Shown here: positions 17,387 through 26,215 of the stretch, piece by piece
How positions within the stretch are numbered: position 1 is the stretch's first letter
Layout: every line of letters starts with the position of its first letter
Assembly: GCF_019711635.1 (NCBI RefSeq)
Contig: NZ_JAIGNT010000004.1
Span: forward strand, 1-64,000
Reading direction: 5' to 3'
DNA: 64,000 nt
From: Qipengyuania huizhouensis
GTDB lineage: Bacteria > Pseudomonadota > Alphaproteobacteria > Sphingomonadales > Sphingomonadaceae
Position numbers and translations under genes: made by a program
Notes under the pieces: model-generated
Seen by the model: only the letters and a program-made list of their open reading frames with translations
Told to the model about the DNA's origin: nothing
Database searches by the model: none

Positions 17387-18973
17387 GTGCACATTGCATT
17401 TCGCTGCGACGCATCGCTTGAGATTGGAAGCGGCCACGTCATCCGCTGCCTTACGCTAGCGAACGCTCTCCGCGAACGAGGGGTCCGATGCACTTTCATC
17501 ACCCGCAATCAGCCGGGCAATATCAGCCCACGAATTGAGGAACAGGGCCACTCAATCGAGGCTCTTTCTTTAGAGCCAGAGGTTGGGCTTGGCGTCGGCC
17601 AAGAGATGGCCAAAGACATCCGGTGGCTCGGAGTATCTTCTCAACAAGAGGCCAAGCAAAGTCGTGATGTGATAGAACGGATCAATCCCGATATGATCAT
17701 TGTCGATCACTATGCGCTTGATTATGAGTGGCACCAGCGCACTTGTGGCGGCCGGCCTGTCATGTCCATCGATGATCTTGCTGATCGGCGACATGACTGT
17801 ACCATTTTACTGGATCAGAATTTCGGTCGAAATGCCCGTGATTATGATGGGCTGGTGCCGACTAAAGCTCTAAAACTGATCGGGCCGGACTATGCTTTGT
17901 TGCGGCCTGAATTCCAGAAGGCACGCGCGGCTAGCGTTGCGCATCGCAATTCGAATTCCCGTCCTTTGCAGGTGCTGATTTCAATGGGCGGTACTGATAG
18001 TGACAACAGCACTGGGCGAATTTTGGGTGTCCTTTCGAGGTCTGACCTTTCTAACCAGATTGCGGTTACGGTGGTGATGGGCGCTACGACACCACATCTG
18101 GCGGCGGTTCGTCAGCAGGTAACGCAATTGCCGTTTCGCACGAAAGTTGTTTCCAATGTAGAAGACATGGCCGCACTATTGAAGGACATGGACTTAGCAA
18201 TTGGCGCAGCTGGCGGCAGTGTTTGGGAGCGCTGCTGTTTGGGTGTCCCCAGCTTATTGCTGAATATCGCTGACAATCAGCGGCCCGCTGCTCAGGCATT
18301 GGATGAAGCCGGTGCTGCAGTTGCACTCGGGGATATCGAAGTTGTTGGCTGGGAAGACAGGCTTGTCGTAGCGCTGAGGCGGTATTCCAGACCTGAAGAG
18401 TTGCGTAGAATGTCTGGGGTGGCAGCGGAGCTTGTCGATGGTTATGGGGCTTCGCGAGTCGCATCGGAGGTTATCGCGCGCTTGCTGGTGGTGCGTGAAG
18501 TAGTTGAAAGTGATTCTAGAGATATCTGGGAGTGGCGGCACGAAGGCGGCGCGGCGCGTTTCTATTTATCGGGTAAAGAAACTCCCTATGAAGAGCATTT
18601 GGCTTGGCTCAGGGGCGCAATAGGAGCGCCGGGGCGTTTCCTTCTGATGGTCGAAAAGGGTGCGGAGTCGATAGGGCATATCCGATTGGATTTAAACGGG
18701 AAAGAAGTCAGGGAAGCCACTGTTAGTATTTCCATTTCACCGAGAATTCGAGGCAAGAGACTGGCACAAGCCATATTGATCGCAGGGATGAACTTTGCTG
18801 CGGATAGAGGCTTCACTAAGTTAAACGCTGCCGTCCACAGCGACAACGTGGCCTCGCATCGGCTATTCCTAAGCTGTGGCTTTTGCGAAGCTGGACATGA
18901 TCAAGACTTCATCTTGCTGGCGAAGAAAATTGTTCGAACAGACGTAGCGATCAACGGAGCTAATGGCGAATGA
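17387..18973 (+). CDS. pseG: PseG hydrolase fused to GNAT acetyltransferase (PseG-PseH-like)
   Basis: A 528-residue bifunctional protein. Residues 1-370 are PseG, the GT-B-like hydrolase that removes UDP from the 2,4-diacetamido altrose intermediate: GSGHVIRCLTLA with catalytic His17, ISMGGTDSDN (199-207) and AIGAAGGSVWERCCLGVPSLLL (281-302, read in two parts). Residues about 378-525 form a GNAT domain (YEEHLAWLRGAI, ISPRIRGKRLAQAIL, SDNVASHRLFLSCGF), which can supply the missing PseH N-acetyltransferase step. It starts with GTG nine bases after the SDR stop and overlaps pseI by four bases. The fusion explains why no separate pseH is found. Confidence 0.92.
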   Translation: MHIAFRCDASLEIGSGHVIRCLTLANALRERGVRCTFITRNQPGNISPRIEEQGHSIEALSLEPEVGLGVGQEMAKDIRWLGVSSQQEAKQSRDVIERINPDMIIVDHYALDYEWHQRTCGGRPVMSIDDLADRRHDCTILLDQNFGRNARDYDGLVPTKALKLIGPDYALLRPEFQKARAASVAHRNSNSRPLQVLISMGGTDSDNSTGRILGVLSRSDLSNQIAVTVVMGATTPHLAAVRQQVTQLPFRTKVVSNVEDMAALLKDMDLAIGAAGGSVWERCCLGVPSLLLNIADNQRPAAQALDEAGAAVALGDIEVVGWEDRLVVALRRYSRPEELRRMSGVAAELVDGYGASRVASEVIARLLVVREVVESDSRDIWEWRHEGGAARFYLSGKETPYEEHLAWLRGAIGAPGRFLLMVEKGAESIGHIRLDLNGKEVREATVSISISPRIRGKRLAQAILIAGMNFAADRGFTKLNAAVHSDNVASHRLFLSCGFCEAGHDQDFILLAKKIVRTDVAINGANGE

Positions 18974-20025
18974 CAAACATCCTCAACATTGCAGGTAAGT
19001 TTATTGGCACTGACTACCCTCCATATGTAATTGCCGAGCTTTCGGCGAACCACAATGGAAATATCGACGCTGCGTTAAGACTAATTGGTGAAGCGAAGAG
19101 GGCTGGAGCCGATGCCGTCAAGCTTCAGACCTATCGGCCCGATACGATCACGCTTGATTGTAACCGACCCGAATTTCTGATCAGAGGTGGCCCTTGGGAA
19201 GGTCGCCGATTGTATGATCTATATGAAGAGGCGCATACCCCGTGGGAATGGCACAAGGATCTATTCGGCGCTGCGCGCAATCATGGGATCACTATTTTCT
19301 CATCACCATTTGACTGTACTGCAGTTGATTTTCTCGAGGATCTTGGGGCGCCGGCCTACAAGATCGCCAGTTTTGAAGCCGTTGATCTGCCGCTCATTCG
19401 TTACGTTGCTGCCACTGGCAAGCCGATGATTATCTCGACCGGAATGGCGAACGTCGAAGAGATCGAGGAGGCAATCGAGGCTGCTCGCGAAGGTGGGTGC
19501 AGGCAACTTGCGATCCTTCATTGCGTGAGCGGGTATCCTGCCCCGGCCGAGGATTATAACCTTCGCACGGTTTCAGATATGGTCAATCGGTTCGGCCTTG
19601 TCATTGGGCTCTCAGATCACACGCTCGACAACACAACGGCGATCGCCAGCGTCGCATTGGGCGCTAGCATTATCGAGAAGCATTTTACGTTGGATCGCTC
19701 GGGGGGCGGGCCAGACGATAGCTTCTCGCTTGAGCCCCCCGAGCTTGCTCAGCTTTGTCAGGGCGCTCGCACTGCATGGAGTGCGCTAGGCGGAATCGAC
19801 TATGGGCGCAAATCAAGCGAGACGGGCAACGCGATCTTTCGGCGCTCGCTCTGTGCCGTACAAGATATCCGTAAAGGCGATGTGATTACTTCGCAGAACA
19901 TTCGGTCTGTCCGGCCTGGATATGGTCTGGCGCCGAAGCACTATGATGATGTTATAGGCCGGGTCGCTGCGCGGGACATGGAATTTGGCGAACCGCTTGA
20001 ATGGTCCTGCATTGAACCAGAATAA
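18970..20025 (+). CDS. pseI: Pseudaminic acid synthase
   Basis: Condenses the 2,4-diacetamido-trideoxy-altrose with phosphoenolpyruvate to give the nine-carbon acid; cytoplasmic, 351 residues. Residues 1-280 are the NeuB TIM barrel (IAELSANHNGN, GADAVKLQTY, STGMANVEEIEEAI, LHCVSGYPAP, GLSDHT, EKHFTLDRSGGGPDDSFSL). The C-terminal 60 residues are an SAF/antifreeze-like lid (RRSLCAVQDIRKGDVIT). The details, such as SANHNGN and GGGPDD, fit PseI better than sialic or legionaminic synthases. ATGA overlap with pseG shows translational coupling. It completes the nonulosonate pathway. Confidence 0.95.
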   Translation: MTNILNIAGKFIGTDYPPYVIAELSANHNGNIDAALRLIGEAKRAGADAVKLQTYRPDTITLDCNRPEFLIRGGPWEGRRLYDLYEEAHTPWEWHKDLFGAARNHGITIFSSPFDCTAVDFLEDLGAPAYKIASFEAVDLPLIRYVAATGKPMIISTGMANVEEIEEAIEAAREGGCRQLAILHCVSGYPAPAEDYNLRTVSDMVNRFGLVIGLSDHTLDNTTAIASVALGASIIEKHFTLDRSGGGPDDSFSLEPPELAQLCQGARTAWSALGGIDYGRKSSETGNAIFRRSLCAVQDIRKGDVITSQNIRSVRPGYGLAPKHYDDVIGRVAARDMEFGEPLEWSCIEPE

Positions 20026-20061
20026 CCTTCAAGCGATGCCCCTTTTTCAGAATGGATCAAC

Positions 20062-20820
20062 ATGGAAGCCGCCAAGAGCTATTTGAAGACGATCGCATCG
20101 AGCGCGTGGATCCGCCTGCTCGGCGGCAGGGGTGAGTTTTATGAGCTGGCAGATCGGACTGCGCTGGTCCGTGAAGGCGATTTGTCTAAGGAGGTGTGTA
20201 CGCAGCTAGTCGATCGCATCGACGATATTCTTTCAGTCCGCTCCCAACCTCGAGTATGGCGAGACAAAGTGGATTCGGATGCGCGCATCTGGGGATTTGA
20301 GCAGGATATTGGCGACCTTGTCGATCAGTTTCAGATTTCCCGTCGGATTGAAGCGATCGAAAAGTATCTTGGTCGACCTGTGCGGTCCTGGTTCCTGATG
20401 GCAAATCGTGTCGTGCCTCAAGAGAGCAACCAAGGTTCGGGGGGCGGTTTTCACCGCGACTCTCCGTTCTCACATCAGGTAAAATGCATTTGGTACCTTA
20501 CCGATGTCGCCAGCGATAACGGACCGTTCGAATTCATTCCGGGGTCGCACTCCAATGCGATACCTTCACGTGACCGCTATCCGCTCGGCCATTATCGGCT
20601 TGAGAATATTCACAAAGATGATCGTTTGGTGGAAGTGTTAGCGGATGCAGGTTCCTTGCTTGTATGCGACACCAAGTGCATTCATCGCGGGAAACCCATT
20701 GAGACTGGCTCCCGCTATGCAGTTACTCTCTACACTTCACCCCACAAAGATGGTTGGGAGCGACAACTGCGGGGGCTTGGTTTGGATTTTCCGCCCAAAC
20801 AGAAAGTCTTTGATGAATAG
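20062..20820 (+). CDS. Phytanoyl-CoA dioxygenase (PhyH)-family oxygenase
   Basis: Non-haem iron, 2-oxoglutarate-dependent oxygenase fold, 252 residues. The iron ligands are visible as HRD (His131, Asp133) and the distal His208 (CIHRG), with Arg218 as the likely 2-oxoglutarate anchor. Between them are WYLTDVASDNGPFEF and IPGSHSN, typical of PhyH. It follows pseI by 36 bases and is probably in the same transcript. PhyH-type proteins occur in several surface-sugar loci, but the substrate is not known; hydroxylation or tailoring of the glycan or its lipid carrier is possible. The N-terminal 60 residues show no clear motif. Confidence 0.85.
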   Translation: MEAAKSYLKTIASSAWIRLLGGRGEFYELADRTALVREGDLSKEVCTQLVDRIDDILSVRSQPRVWRDKVDSDARIWGFEQDIGDLVDQFQISRRIEAIEKYLGRPVRSWFLMANRVVPQESNQGSGGGFHRDSPFSHQVKCIWYLTDVASDNGPFEFIPGSHSNAIPSRDRYPLGHYRLENIHKDDRLVEVLADAGSLLVCDTKCIHRGKPIETGSRYAVTLYTSPHKDGWERQLRGLGLDFPPKQKVFDE

Positions 20821-20930
20821 TGTACAGGATTTGTCCCTAAAGTGTAAGACTCTGATGGCTGAAATTGAGTGAAGATTGTTGCGCTGTATGGCATGAATTC
20901 CAAAAGTGCCGGACAAATTTCTGCTGCGAT

Positions 20931-20957
20931 TTTTCAGGAAATTTGGATTGTTATAAT
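20931..20957 (+). promoter_or_regulatory. Candidate promoter before the flippase gene
   Basis: A TATAAT box at 20952-20957 with a poor -35 (TTTTCA, 20931-20936) at 15-base spacing, within the 220-base gap between the dioxygenase and Wzx-like genes. The gap holds no convincing gene. Confidence 0.3.
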
Positions 20958-21040
20958 GTGGCTTGCTCAAGTTCCGATTTGTGCACGGCAAGAGTGAGAG
21001 TGGAAATTCATCTGCTTATGGCCCCTTTGGTATCTAACGG

Positions 21041-22231
21041 ATGGCGTTTGTGATGCTAAAGCTTCTTGCATTACGTGGGGCGCCCCTTTTCATCAGACCT
21101 CTAGCTATTTTTCTAGAAGGCTTGCTGGTGCCGGGGCAGAATGTCTTGGTGCTCGTAATTCCGACAGCAATGTTGGCGCTGACCATTTCGTCTGTCCCCG
21201 TACACTTGGCGTATTACCAAGGCCGTGATGCCGATTCCTCCGCATCAGCTCGAGAGTATGCCTCGGCGTTAGGCCTTATTTTGGCGATAGCTGTTCCAAT
21301 CCTGGCTGGCACCCTGCTTGCTTTGGACGCCTATTTAGGTGGTGTCCTGGTCGCTGCGACATGTATGGTATTCCTCATCGAGAAACTGTCCGATGAAAGC
21401 TCGCGCATGCTGGAATTTCGTCGGCAGTTCAGTGGGTGGTTCTTTGTACAGATTTTAAGATCAGTATGGCTGATCCTCCCAATCCTGTTCTTCAAGTTCG
21501 GGGCGACATACCAGCTTGCATTTCTTGCCACATCTTTCGGCTTTGTGCTGATTGCCTTAGCAGTGTTCATGCGTGTGACTTGCCTGACACCGTGGCCGAA
21601 ACTTACCGGAATGCGCGTCATACGGGCCAACATTGTTTTTCTTGCTGCCAGCTTCCTGCCTGCATCCTATCGCCAGATACCTCGCATTATGATTACACGC
21701 CTATTCCCTGATCAAGCGCACATCTATCTGGCGACCGCGCAGCTGGCGCAGGCCGTGGGACTCATGTTCAATGTCAGGTTCCAGATACCTTACCGAAAGG
21801 TAATCGCGCAAAAGACCGCGCTTTTTCAGCGTCGGCGCCATCGTCTAATGATGCGCTACCTACTTTTTCCAGCGTTGATCGCGCCGCTTTGGCTTTTGAT
21901 ATCGTTTTGGGTTTCACCGCTACATATGACCGATGCCCAGTTCGCTGCATTCATAGTGCCATTGATGGTCGCTGATGCTCTGACCTTCGCAATACTAGCG
22001 GTCCATATGGACTATCTTCAGTGGCTCCGGCGCGAAGTCAGATTGTTGCCGACCTACCTGACAAACGGCGCGCTTCTCGGCATTCTGCTCGGATTTCTGC
22101 AACTTCCGATCGTTGTCGCAAGTGAGAATATCGTTCTTACCGCTTCGGCGTTCACGCTTCTTGGGTTGTTTTGGATTATCGTCATCATCAGGCTCAATTT
22201 CAGATTGCTCAATGCAAGCCGTCTAGGCTAG
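21041..22231 (+). CDS. Wzx-like polysaccharide flippase candidate
   Basis: A 396-residue integral membrane protein with about 11-12 hydrophobic segments spread through its length. The segment around RIMITRLFPDQAHIYLATAQ resembles the central amphipathic motif of MOP-superfamily (Wzx) flippases, in which a conserved Arg pair precedes a loop and helix. No other flippase candidate is present in the locus, which needs one to move lipid-linked repeat units across the inner membrane. An alternative start is Met at 21053. Sequence conservation is weak, so the call rests on topology and context. Confidence 0.6.
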   Translation: MAFVMLKLLALRGAPLFIRPLAIFLEGLLVPGQNVLVLVIPTAMLALTISSVPVHLAYYQGRDADSSASAREYASALGLILAIAVPILAGTLLALDAYLGGVLVAATCMVFLIEKLSDESSRMLEFRRQFSGWFFVQILRSVWLILPILFFKFGATYQLAFLATSFGFVLIALAVFMRVTCLTPWPKLTGMRVIRANIVFLAASFLPASYRQIPRIMITRLFPDQAHIYLATAQLAQAVGLMFNVRFQIPYRKVIAQKTALFQRRRHRLMMRYLLFPALIAPLWLLISFWVSPLHMTDAQFAAFIVPLMVADALTFAILAVHMDYLQWLRREVRLLPTYLTNGALLGILLGFLQLPIVVASENIVLTASAFTLLGLFWIIVIIRLNFRLLNASRLG

Positions 22232-22240
22232 CGGACACTT

Positions 22241-23287
22241 ATGGAGCGAATGTGGACATTGGATGGCCTTCGTGGGTTAGCCGCAATTTCTGTCGTGATT
22301 TATCATGGCCTGTACTGGTATTCGGACAAGCTCTACAGCTCTGTCGGTAAATTCGCGGTTTATCTTTTCTTCGTCTTGTCGGCGATGACGTTAGCAAAGG
22401 TGTATCGCAATCGGTTCTCCTCTGGAGTTGATGCAATCTCTCTTGCGACATTCTACAGAAATCGTGTCGCCCGAATTATCCCGCTGCTACTATTTGTGGC
22501 GCTGCTCAGCTTCGCCTTCGCTGTCATTGGTGGCAATTCGCCATCGGTGGAGGGTAGCAAGATGTTGCTAACGGCAACTGGAGCGTTCGGCCTTGCTGCA
22601 GCCGGCGTACTTTCAAATTCCGTGGGTGCATGGTCACTAGGTATAGAAATCGCATTTTACGCGGTTTTTCCTATAATTGCGGTTCTGACCTATAACGCTA
22701 GGCTCCGAACCCTTGTGGCGGCTGCGATCGCATTGAATCTGCTCCAATTCACGCATAATTATTTCGTTTTCGCGGAGTACAATGAAGCCAGTTACTGGCC
22801 CGTCTACGTGATGCCATTAAGCTTTGCTGCTTATTTCGCATGGGGCGTGGTCCTCGCCATGCTCCCACGTAAGCCAATGACCTTCGGCTGGTTAGGACTA
22901 CCGCTGATTTTCCTCGTTGTCTGGATATCTTTGCTGGCCGACTTTTCAACGGCGTCGTTGCTGGCATGGCCAGGTGCGCTTTTAACGCCTTTGCTGCTTG
23001 CGGGCGGAACCTATCTTGTGTTCTGCTGGAAGACCCCTGATGTGCTTCTGCCCTTGTTCAGTTTTCTAGGATCGATAAGTTATTCAATTTACCTACTTCA
23101 CCCGCCCGTGTATTTTCTTTTGACCCGCACCTTTTGGCCGGCAGGCAGCGGCAACGCAGCATTATTCGTTGCCTTACTCACTTCAATTTCGATTGTCGTA
23201 GCATGGTGTGTCCACAAGGTATTTGAACAACCCATGCGGCACCTGATCCGCAATCACTGGGTTCGCGTAAATTTGGCGGTTAACTAA
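22241..23287 (+). CDS. Acyltransferase-3 family membrane acetylase
   Basis: Predicted O-acyltransferase of the OafA/YrhL type, 348 residues with about ten membrane segments. The family signature is clear: LDGLRGLAAISVVIYHG at the N-terminus with the catalytic-site His, FRNRVARI-like (YRNRVARIIPLL) after the second segment, and GAWSLGIEIAFYAVFPI. Such proteins add acetyl or similar groups to surface sugars from the membrane. The gene lies ten bases after the flippase stop, and its own stop is one base before the next gene, so it belongs to the same unit. The acceptor sugar is unknown. Confidence 0.9.
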   Translation: MERMWTLDGLRGLAAISVVIYHGLYWYSDKLYSSVGKFAVYLFFVLSAMTLAKVYRNRFSSGVDAISLATFYRNRVARIIPLLLFVALLSFAFAVIGGNSPSVEGSKMLLTATGAFGLAAAGVLSNSVGAWSLGIEIAFYAVFPIIAVLTYNARLRTLVAAAIALNLLQFTHNYFVFAEYNEASYWPVYVMPLSFAAYFAWGVVLAMLPRKPMTFGWLGLPLIFLVVWISLLADFSTASLLAWPGALLTPLLLAGGTYLVFCWKTPDVLLPLFSFLGSISYSIYLLHPPVYFLLTRTFWPAGSGNAALFVALLTSISIVVAWCVHKVFEQPMRHLIRNHWVRVNLAVN

Positions 23288-23288
23288 T

Positions 23289-24647
23289 ATGCACCGCGAA
23301 AAGGCTGAAGTGCGAATATATCGTATGCAACCAGCGCAGCGAACCGGCGTCCCGACCTCCAGAATGGGTTGGCTAAAGTTTACCTTTGGGGAGAAAATTC
23401 TCCTTATATATTTTGTAACATTCTATTTCGTTCCGATTATAGCGGACTGGCTTATCGATCTACGTGTCAAATACTACCTTGTGGGAGGGCAAGACTTCAC
23501 CAGAGCCTTTCTATTTGCGTTGGTGTATTTGATCGTGATCCTCTTCTTGCGAAAGCTTCGAGCTGACAGGGATGTTACTGGGTATCGACCACGGGTACGA
23601 AGAAAAAAGGGCAACAGGTCGCGTTTGAAATTTCTTTTCGCTCCTGTCACAGTGAACGTGATTATATTCTCATTTTTGGCAATTTCCTACCAGTTCGCAC
23701 AGGAGTTTGAGACTTCTTTTCGACATACTGCCTCCTATTCAGCGTCCGGTTTAATTCCGGTGCTGACCTTTGCTTTGAAGACTATCGCGACCATTTATGT
23801 TTTTTGTTCGACTTCGAACAAGAATTTAATCTATCTCGCGCCATTATCGATTTTCGCATATATGGCTGCTATTTATTTCTCATTCGTCGGTTCTTACGAT
23901 ATAATTTACGGGTTTATTGCATTATATGCATTGATCAAGAATTCGGGTGCGTCCCTATTGCGTATCGCAAGAAAGATTTTTTCAAAATTCGGCGCGATCG
24001 CCATTGTCGCAATTGTCCCGGCTGTCGTATTTGCTGGAATGTGGAACAAGATTGGCTTTGATGAGGCTGTTACCTACTTCTCCTCCGGTGGGTTGATGAC
24101 TGCCGTTGAGTTGTTTCTGAATCGATTGTTCTACCATTCTTACTCGCTTGCCTATCAGTTAGGCGACATCAAGCGCTCGCTTGCGCTCGGTTGGCAGGCG
24201 GTTGATATAGTCAGCTTCCAAAGCTCGCGCAGATTTCTTGTGCTGATGGGGGAGAGTGTATCAAACGAGACTTTGCAGACCGTAAGCAGGCTTAATTATC
24301 TTGAGATTTCGGGATATCGAGTTGGCGGTGATGCCGGTGCATCGCCTGGACTGCTTGGTTCGATCTTCTATCTCCCGGGCAGTGTTTTCATGCTGCCGCT
24401 GCATATGCTCTATGTACTTTTTATTGTACGAATATTCGATAATGTTATGGGTGCACATCCATACCAACCGCCTGCTTATTTAGGTGGGCTGGTCATCTTT
24501 CAAGTATTAGTCGATTCCATTGCTGATAATTTAAACCCTTTCAGTATTGGGTTCATCGCTCTGGTAGCGTTTTTTGTGTTGTCCTTGCAGGCCAAACATG
24601 TTCCGGACCTTCCGACAAAGGCGCTGCGCCACCATGATTGGAATTAG
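23289..24647 (+). CDS. Wzy-like polymerase candidate
   Basis: A 452-residue membrane protein with about ten hydrophobic helices and a long periplasmic-type loop between about residues 290 and 370 that contains Arg/Ser-rich stretches (SRRFLVLMGESVS). Low sequence conservation, AT-rich coding sequence and its position between acyltransferase and glycosyltransferase genes are all typical of Wzy repeat-unit polymerases. The first 26 residues are basic and may be partly untranslated: an internal Met at residue 13 or 26 is possible. A second candidate for this role is the ligase-family protein at 31779. Confidence 0.55.
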   Translation: MHREKAEVRIYRMQPAQRTGVPTSRMGWLKFTFGEKILLIYFVTFYFVPIIADWLIDLRVKYYLVGGQDFTRAFLFALVYLIVILFLRKLRADRDVTGYRPRVRRKKGNRSRLKFLFAPVTVNVIIFSFLAISYQFAQEFETSFRHTASYSASGLIPVLTFALKTIATIYVFCSTSNKNLIYLAPLSIFAYMAAIYFSFVGSYDIIYGFIALYALIKNSGASLLRIARKIFSKFGAIAIVAIVPAVVFAGMWNKIGFDEAVTYFSSGGLMTAVELFLNRLFYHSYSLAYQLGDIKRSLALGWQAVDIVSFQSSRRFLVLMGESVSNETLQTVSRLNYLEISGYRVGGDAGASPGLLGSIFYLPGSVFMLPLHMLYVLFIVRIFDNVMGAHPYQPPAYLGGLVIFQVLVDSIADNLNPFSIGFIALVAFFVLSLQAKHVPDLPTKALRHHDWN

Positions 24648-24680
24648 GCTTGGTCTACATTGCTTCTTTTGGACAACGTC

Positions 24681-24824
24681 ATGAGTCGTGCTGATTTAAA
24701 TAGTTACGTCGACCAAATCCACGCGTTTCATGGTCGGACGATATATGCCGGGGCTGAATCGAGTCTGGCTAAGAAAAATTTTGTTTTCCGAGCCATCACT
24801 GCCGGTGCTGTGGGCAGGGCATGA
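24681..24824 (+). CDS. Duplicated N-terminal mini-ORF preceding its parent gene
   Basis: A 47-codon frame, too short for routine calling. Its product (MSRADLNSYVDQIHAFHGRT, then IYAGAESSLAKKNFVFRAI, ending GAVGRA) aligns over its length with residues 5-47 of the following protein (VDQLLEEVQAFHGQSIYKGL, RSGIAKKRLIYR). The stop TGA overlaps the ATG of that gene (ATGA at 24821), so it is placed to be translationally coupled. It looks like a remnant of a tandem duplication of the downstream gene, either a partial second copy or a leader peptide. Divergence between the copies suggests the event is old. Confidence 0.55.
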   Translation: MSRADLNSYVDQIHAFHGRTIYAGAESSLAKKNFVFRAITAGAVGRA

Positions 24825-26107
24825 AATCGTCATTACAAGTTGATCAGCTGCTTGAAGAAGTCCAAGCGTTCCACGGGCAATCCATCTACAAAGGGTTGCG
24901 ATCGGGGATTGCTAAGAAGCGGCTGATCTATCGGCTACTATTCCCGATTGTGGAACTGGGTTCTCGGTCCAGGATGTGCAACTTTGGTATGTTATTTGGG
25001 CTGATTCTTTTTCATCCTCACTTTTCCCGCCCGCAGACTGGAAAGTCGATCTTCGAGTATGGACCCACTCGAAATAACATTTCGGCCTTTGATCGTTTAA
25101 ACGCTTGTTTGCCCAACGAGTTGACTGACGAGGTGGATCTGAACGGCCTTTCTATTTCGTTTGGGGCGCGGATTTCGACCGCGATCTCTATTTCAAAGGT
25201 CTGGAGTGCTGCTTGCGCGTTGCAACGAAAACGGAGTCCAGATCCCCTCCCGCACCTTCAATCGGCAATCGCAGTTGCTTCTTTCCTGCTTTATACTCAG
25301 CGGCCCCATTTTCTGCACATTCACCTGCTATGCGTCGCGTCGGACCACTCACCAGTTGCCATGGCACTTCTTTTTCTTGCGCGCCGTATGGGAGTGAAGA
25401 CTTGTTACATTCAGCACGCCCCCGTGACAGAGAGTTTCCCTCCCCTCAATTATGACCTTTCTCTACTTTACGATCAGTCTTCTGTTGCGGCCTACGAGCG
25501 ATCTGCGCGCGCGCGCGGCGTAGCTATGGATGAGAATATCGAGATTCTGCCGCCCTATGGAGAGGAGTTTCAGCACCCCAAGGTGAAGCAGCCACCCTAC
25601 ACGGTCGGGATTTGCCTGAGCTCGATTCCGCAGGTCGAGCGGGTAACGAAGCTTGTGGATCAGATCGGCAGCAAACCTTCAGTTTCTGGTGTATTGATCA
25701 GGTGTCACCCGCGATTTCGTCTCGAAATTTCCAGATCACAAGCCGGTTCGTCGGTCTCGCTACAGGAGCAAGGCCAGTCTCTGGCATCGTTCCTCGATGA
25801 AGTTGATATTGTTTTGGTCCCCAATAGCGGCGTTGCAATGGAGGCGCTTCATCGGGGCAGGCCCACATTCTTTACGGACGGGATGGATGAACTCCCGTCG
25901 GATTATTACGGTTTCGTCGAAGAAGGCGTTTTGCCCGAATTCCGCATGCAATTTCTAGAAGATGCTGGAGCTGCTATGGCTCATTTTGATGCAAGTTGGA
26001 AAGCGCGATTTGCCAATCATGATGCAACTGTCGAATCTTCTATTGTATCAGCGAAAGAACGTGTTGCCAAAGCAATCACAAAGTTGCTTGAACAGAGCGA
26101 AAAATGA
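24821..26107 (+). CDS. GT-B-like surface carbohydrate glycosyltransferase candidate
   Basis: A 428-residue soluble protein I do not recognise with certainty. The N-terminal half has alternating helix and hydrophobic strand (HFLHIHLLCVASDHSPVAMA) and a CYIQHAPVTESFPPL motif resembling the Q-H-G loop of GT-B enzymes acting on activated surface sugars. The C-terminal half has YTVGICLSSIPQ, VLIRCHPR and the strand-turn VPNSGVAMEALHRGRPTFF, similar to the nucleotide-binding domain of sialyltransferase-like and CDP-glycerol transferase-like families. Its position in a nonulosonate locus makes it a candidate for the nonulosonate transferase; this is inference. Its first 50 residues are duplicated just upstream. 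Confidence 0.6.
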   Translation: MKSSLQVDQLLEEVQAFHGQSIYKGLRSGIAKKRLIYRLLFPIVELGSRSRMCNFGMLFGLILFHPHFSRPQTGKSIFEYGPTRNNISAFDRLNACLPNELTDEVDLNGLSISFGARISTAISISKVWSAACALQRKRSPDPLPHLQSAIAVASFLLYTQRPHFLHIHLLCVASDHSPVAMALLFLARRMGVKTCYIQHAPVTESFPPLNYDLSLLYDQSSVAAYERSARARGVAMDENIEILPPYGEEFQHPKVKQPPYTVGICLSSIPQVERVTKLVDQIGSKPSVSGVLIRCHPRFRLEISRSQAGSSVSLQEQGQSLASFLDEVDIVLVPNSGVAMEALHRGRPTFFTDGMDELPSDYYGFVEEGVLPEFRMQFLEDAGAAMAHFDASWKARFANHDATVESSIVSAKERVAKAITKLLEQSEK

Positions 26108-26215
26108 GTGCGCTTGAAGATGAGAGGTGCTTCTGATTCCTCAGTTCGGCTGAGATTGCATCGCACGAGGGCCGAAAGTGTTCTTGGGCCGATGTGTTGT
26201 CGGTAGGATAGCAAT

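Noticed and set aside
20865..21053. Possible 62-residue cysteine-rich peptide before the flippase gene
   Set aside because: No ribosome binding site, no signal peptide pattern; the stretch looks like a promoter-bearing spacer.
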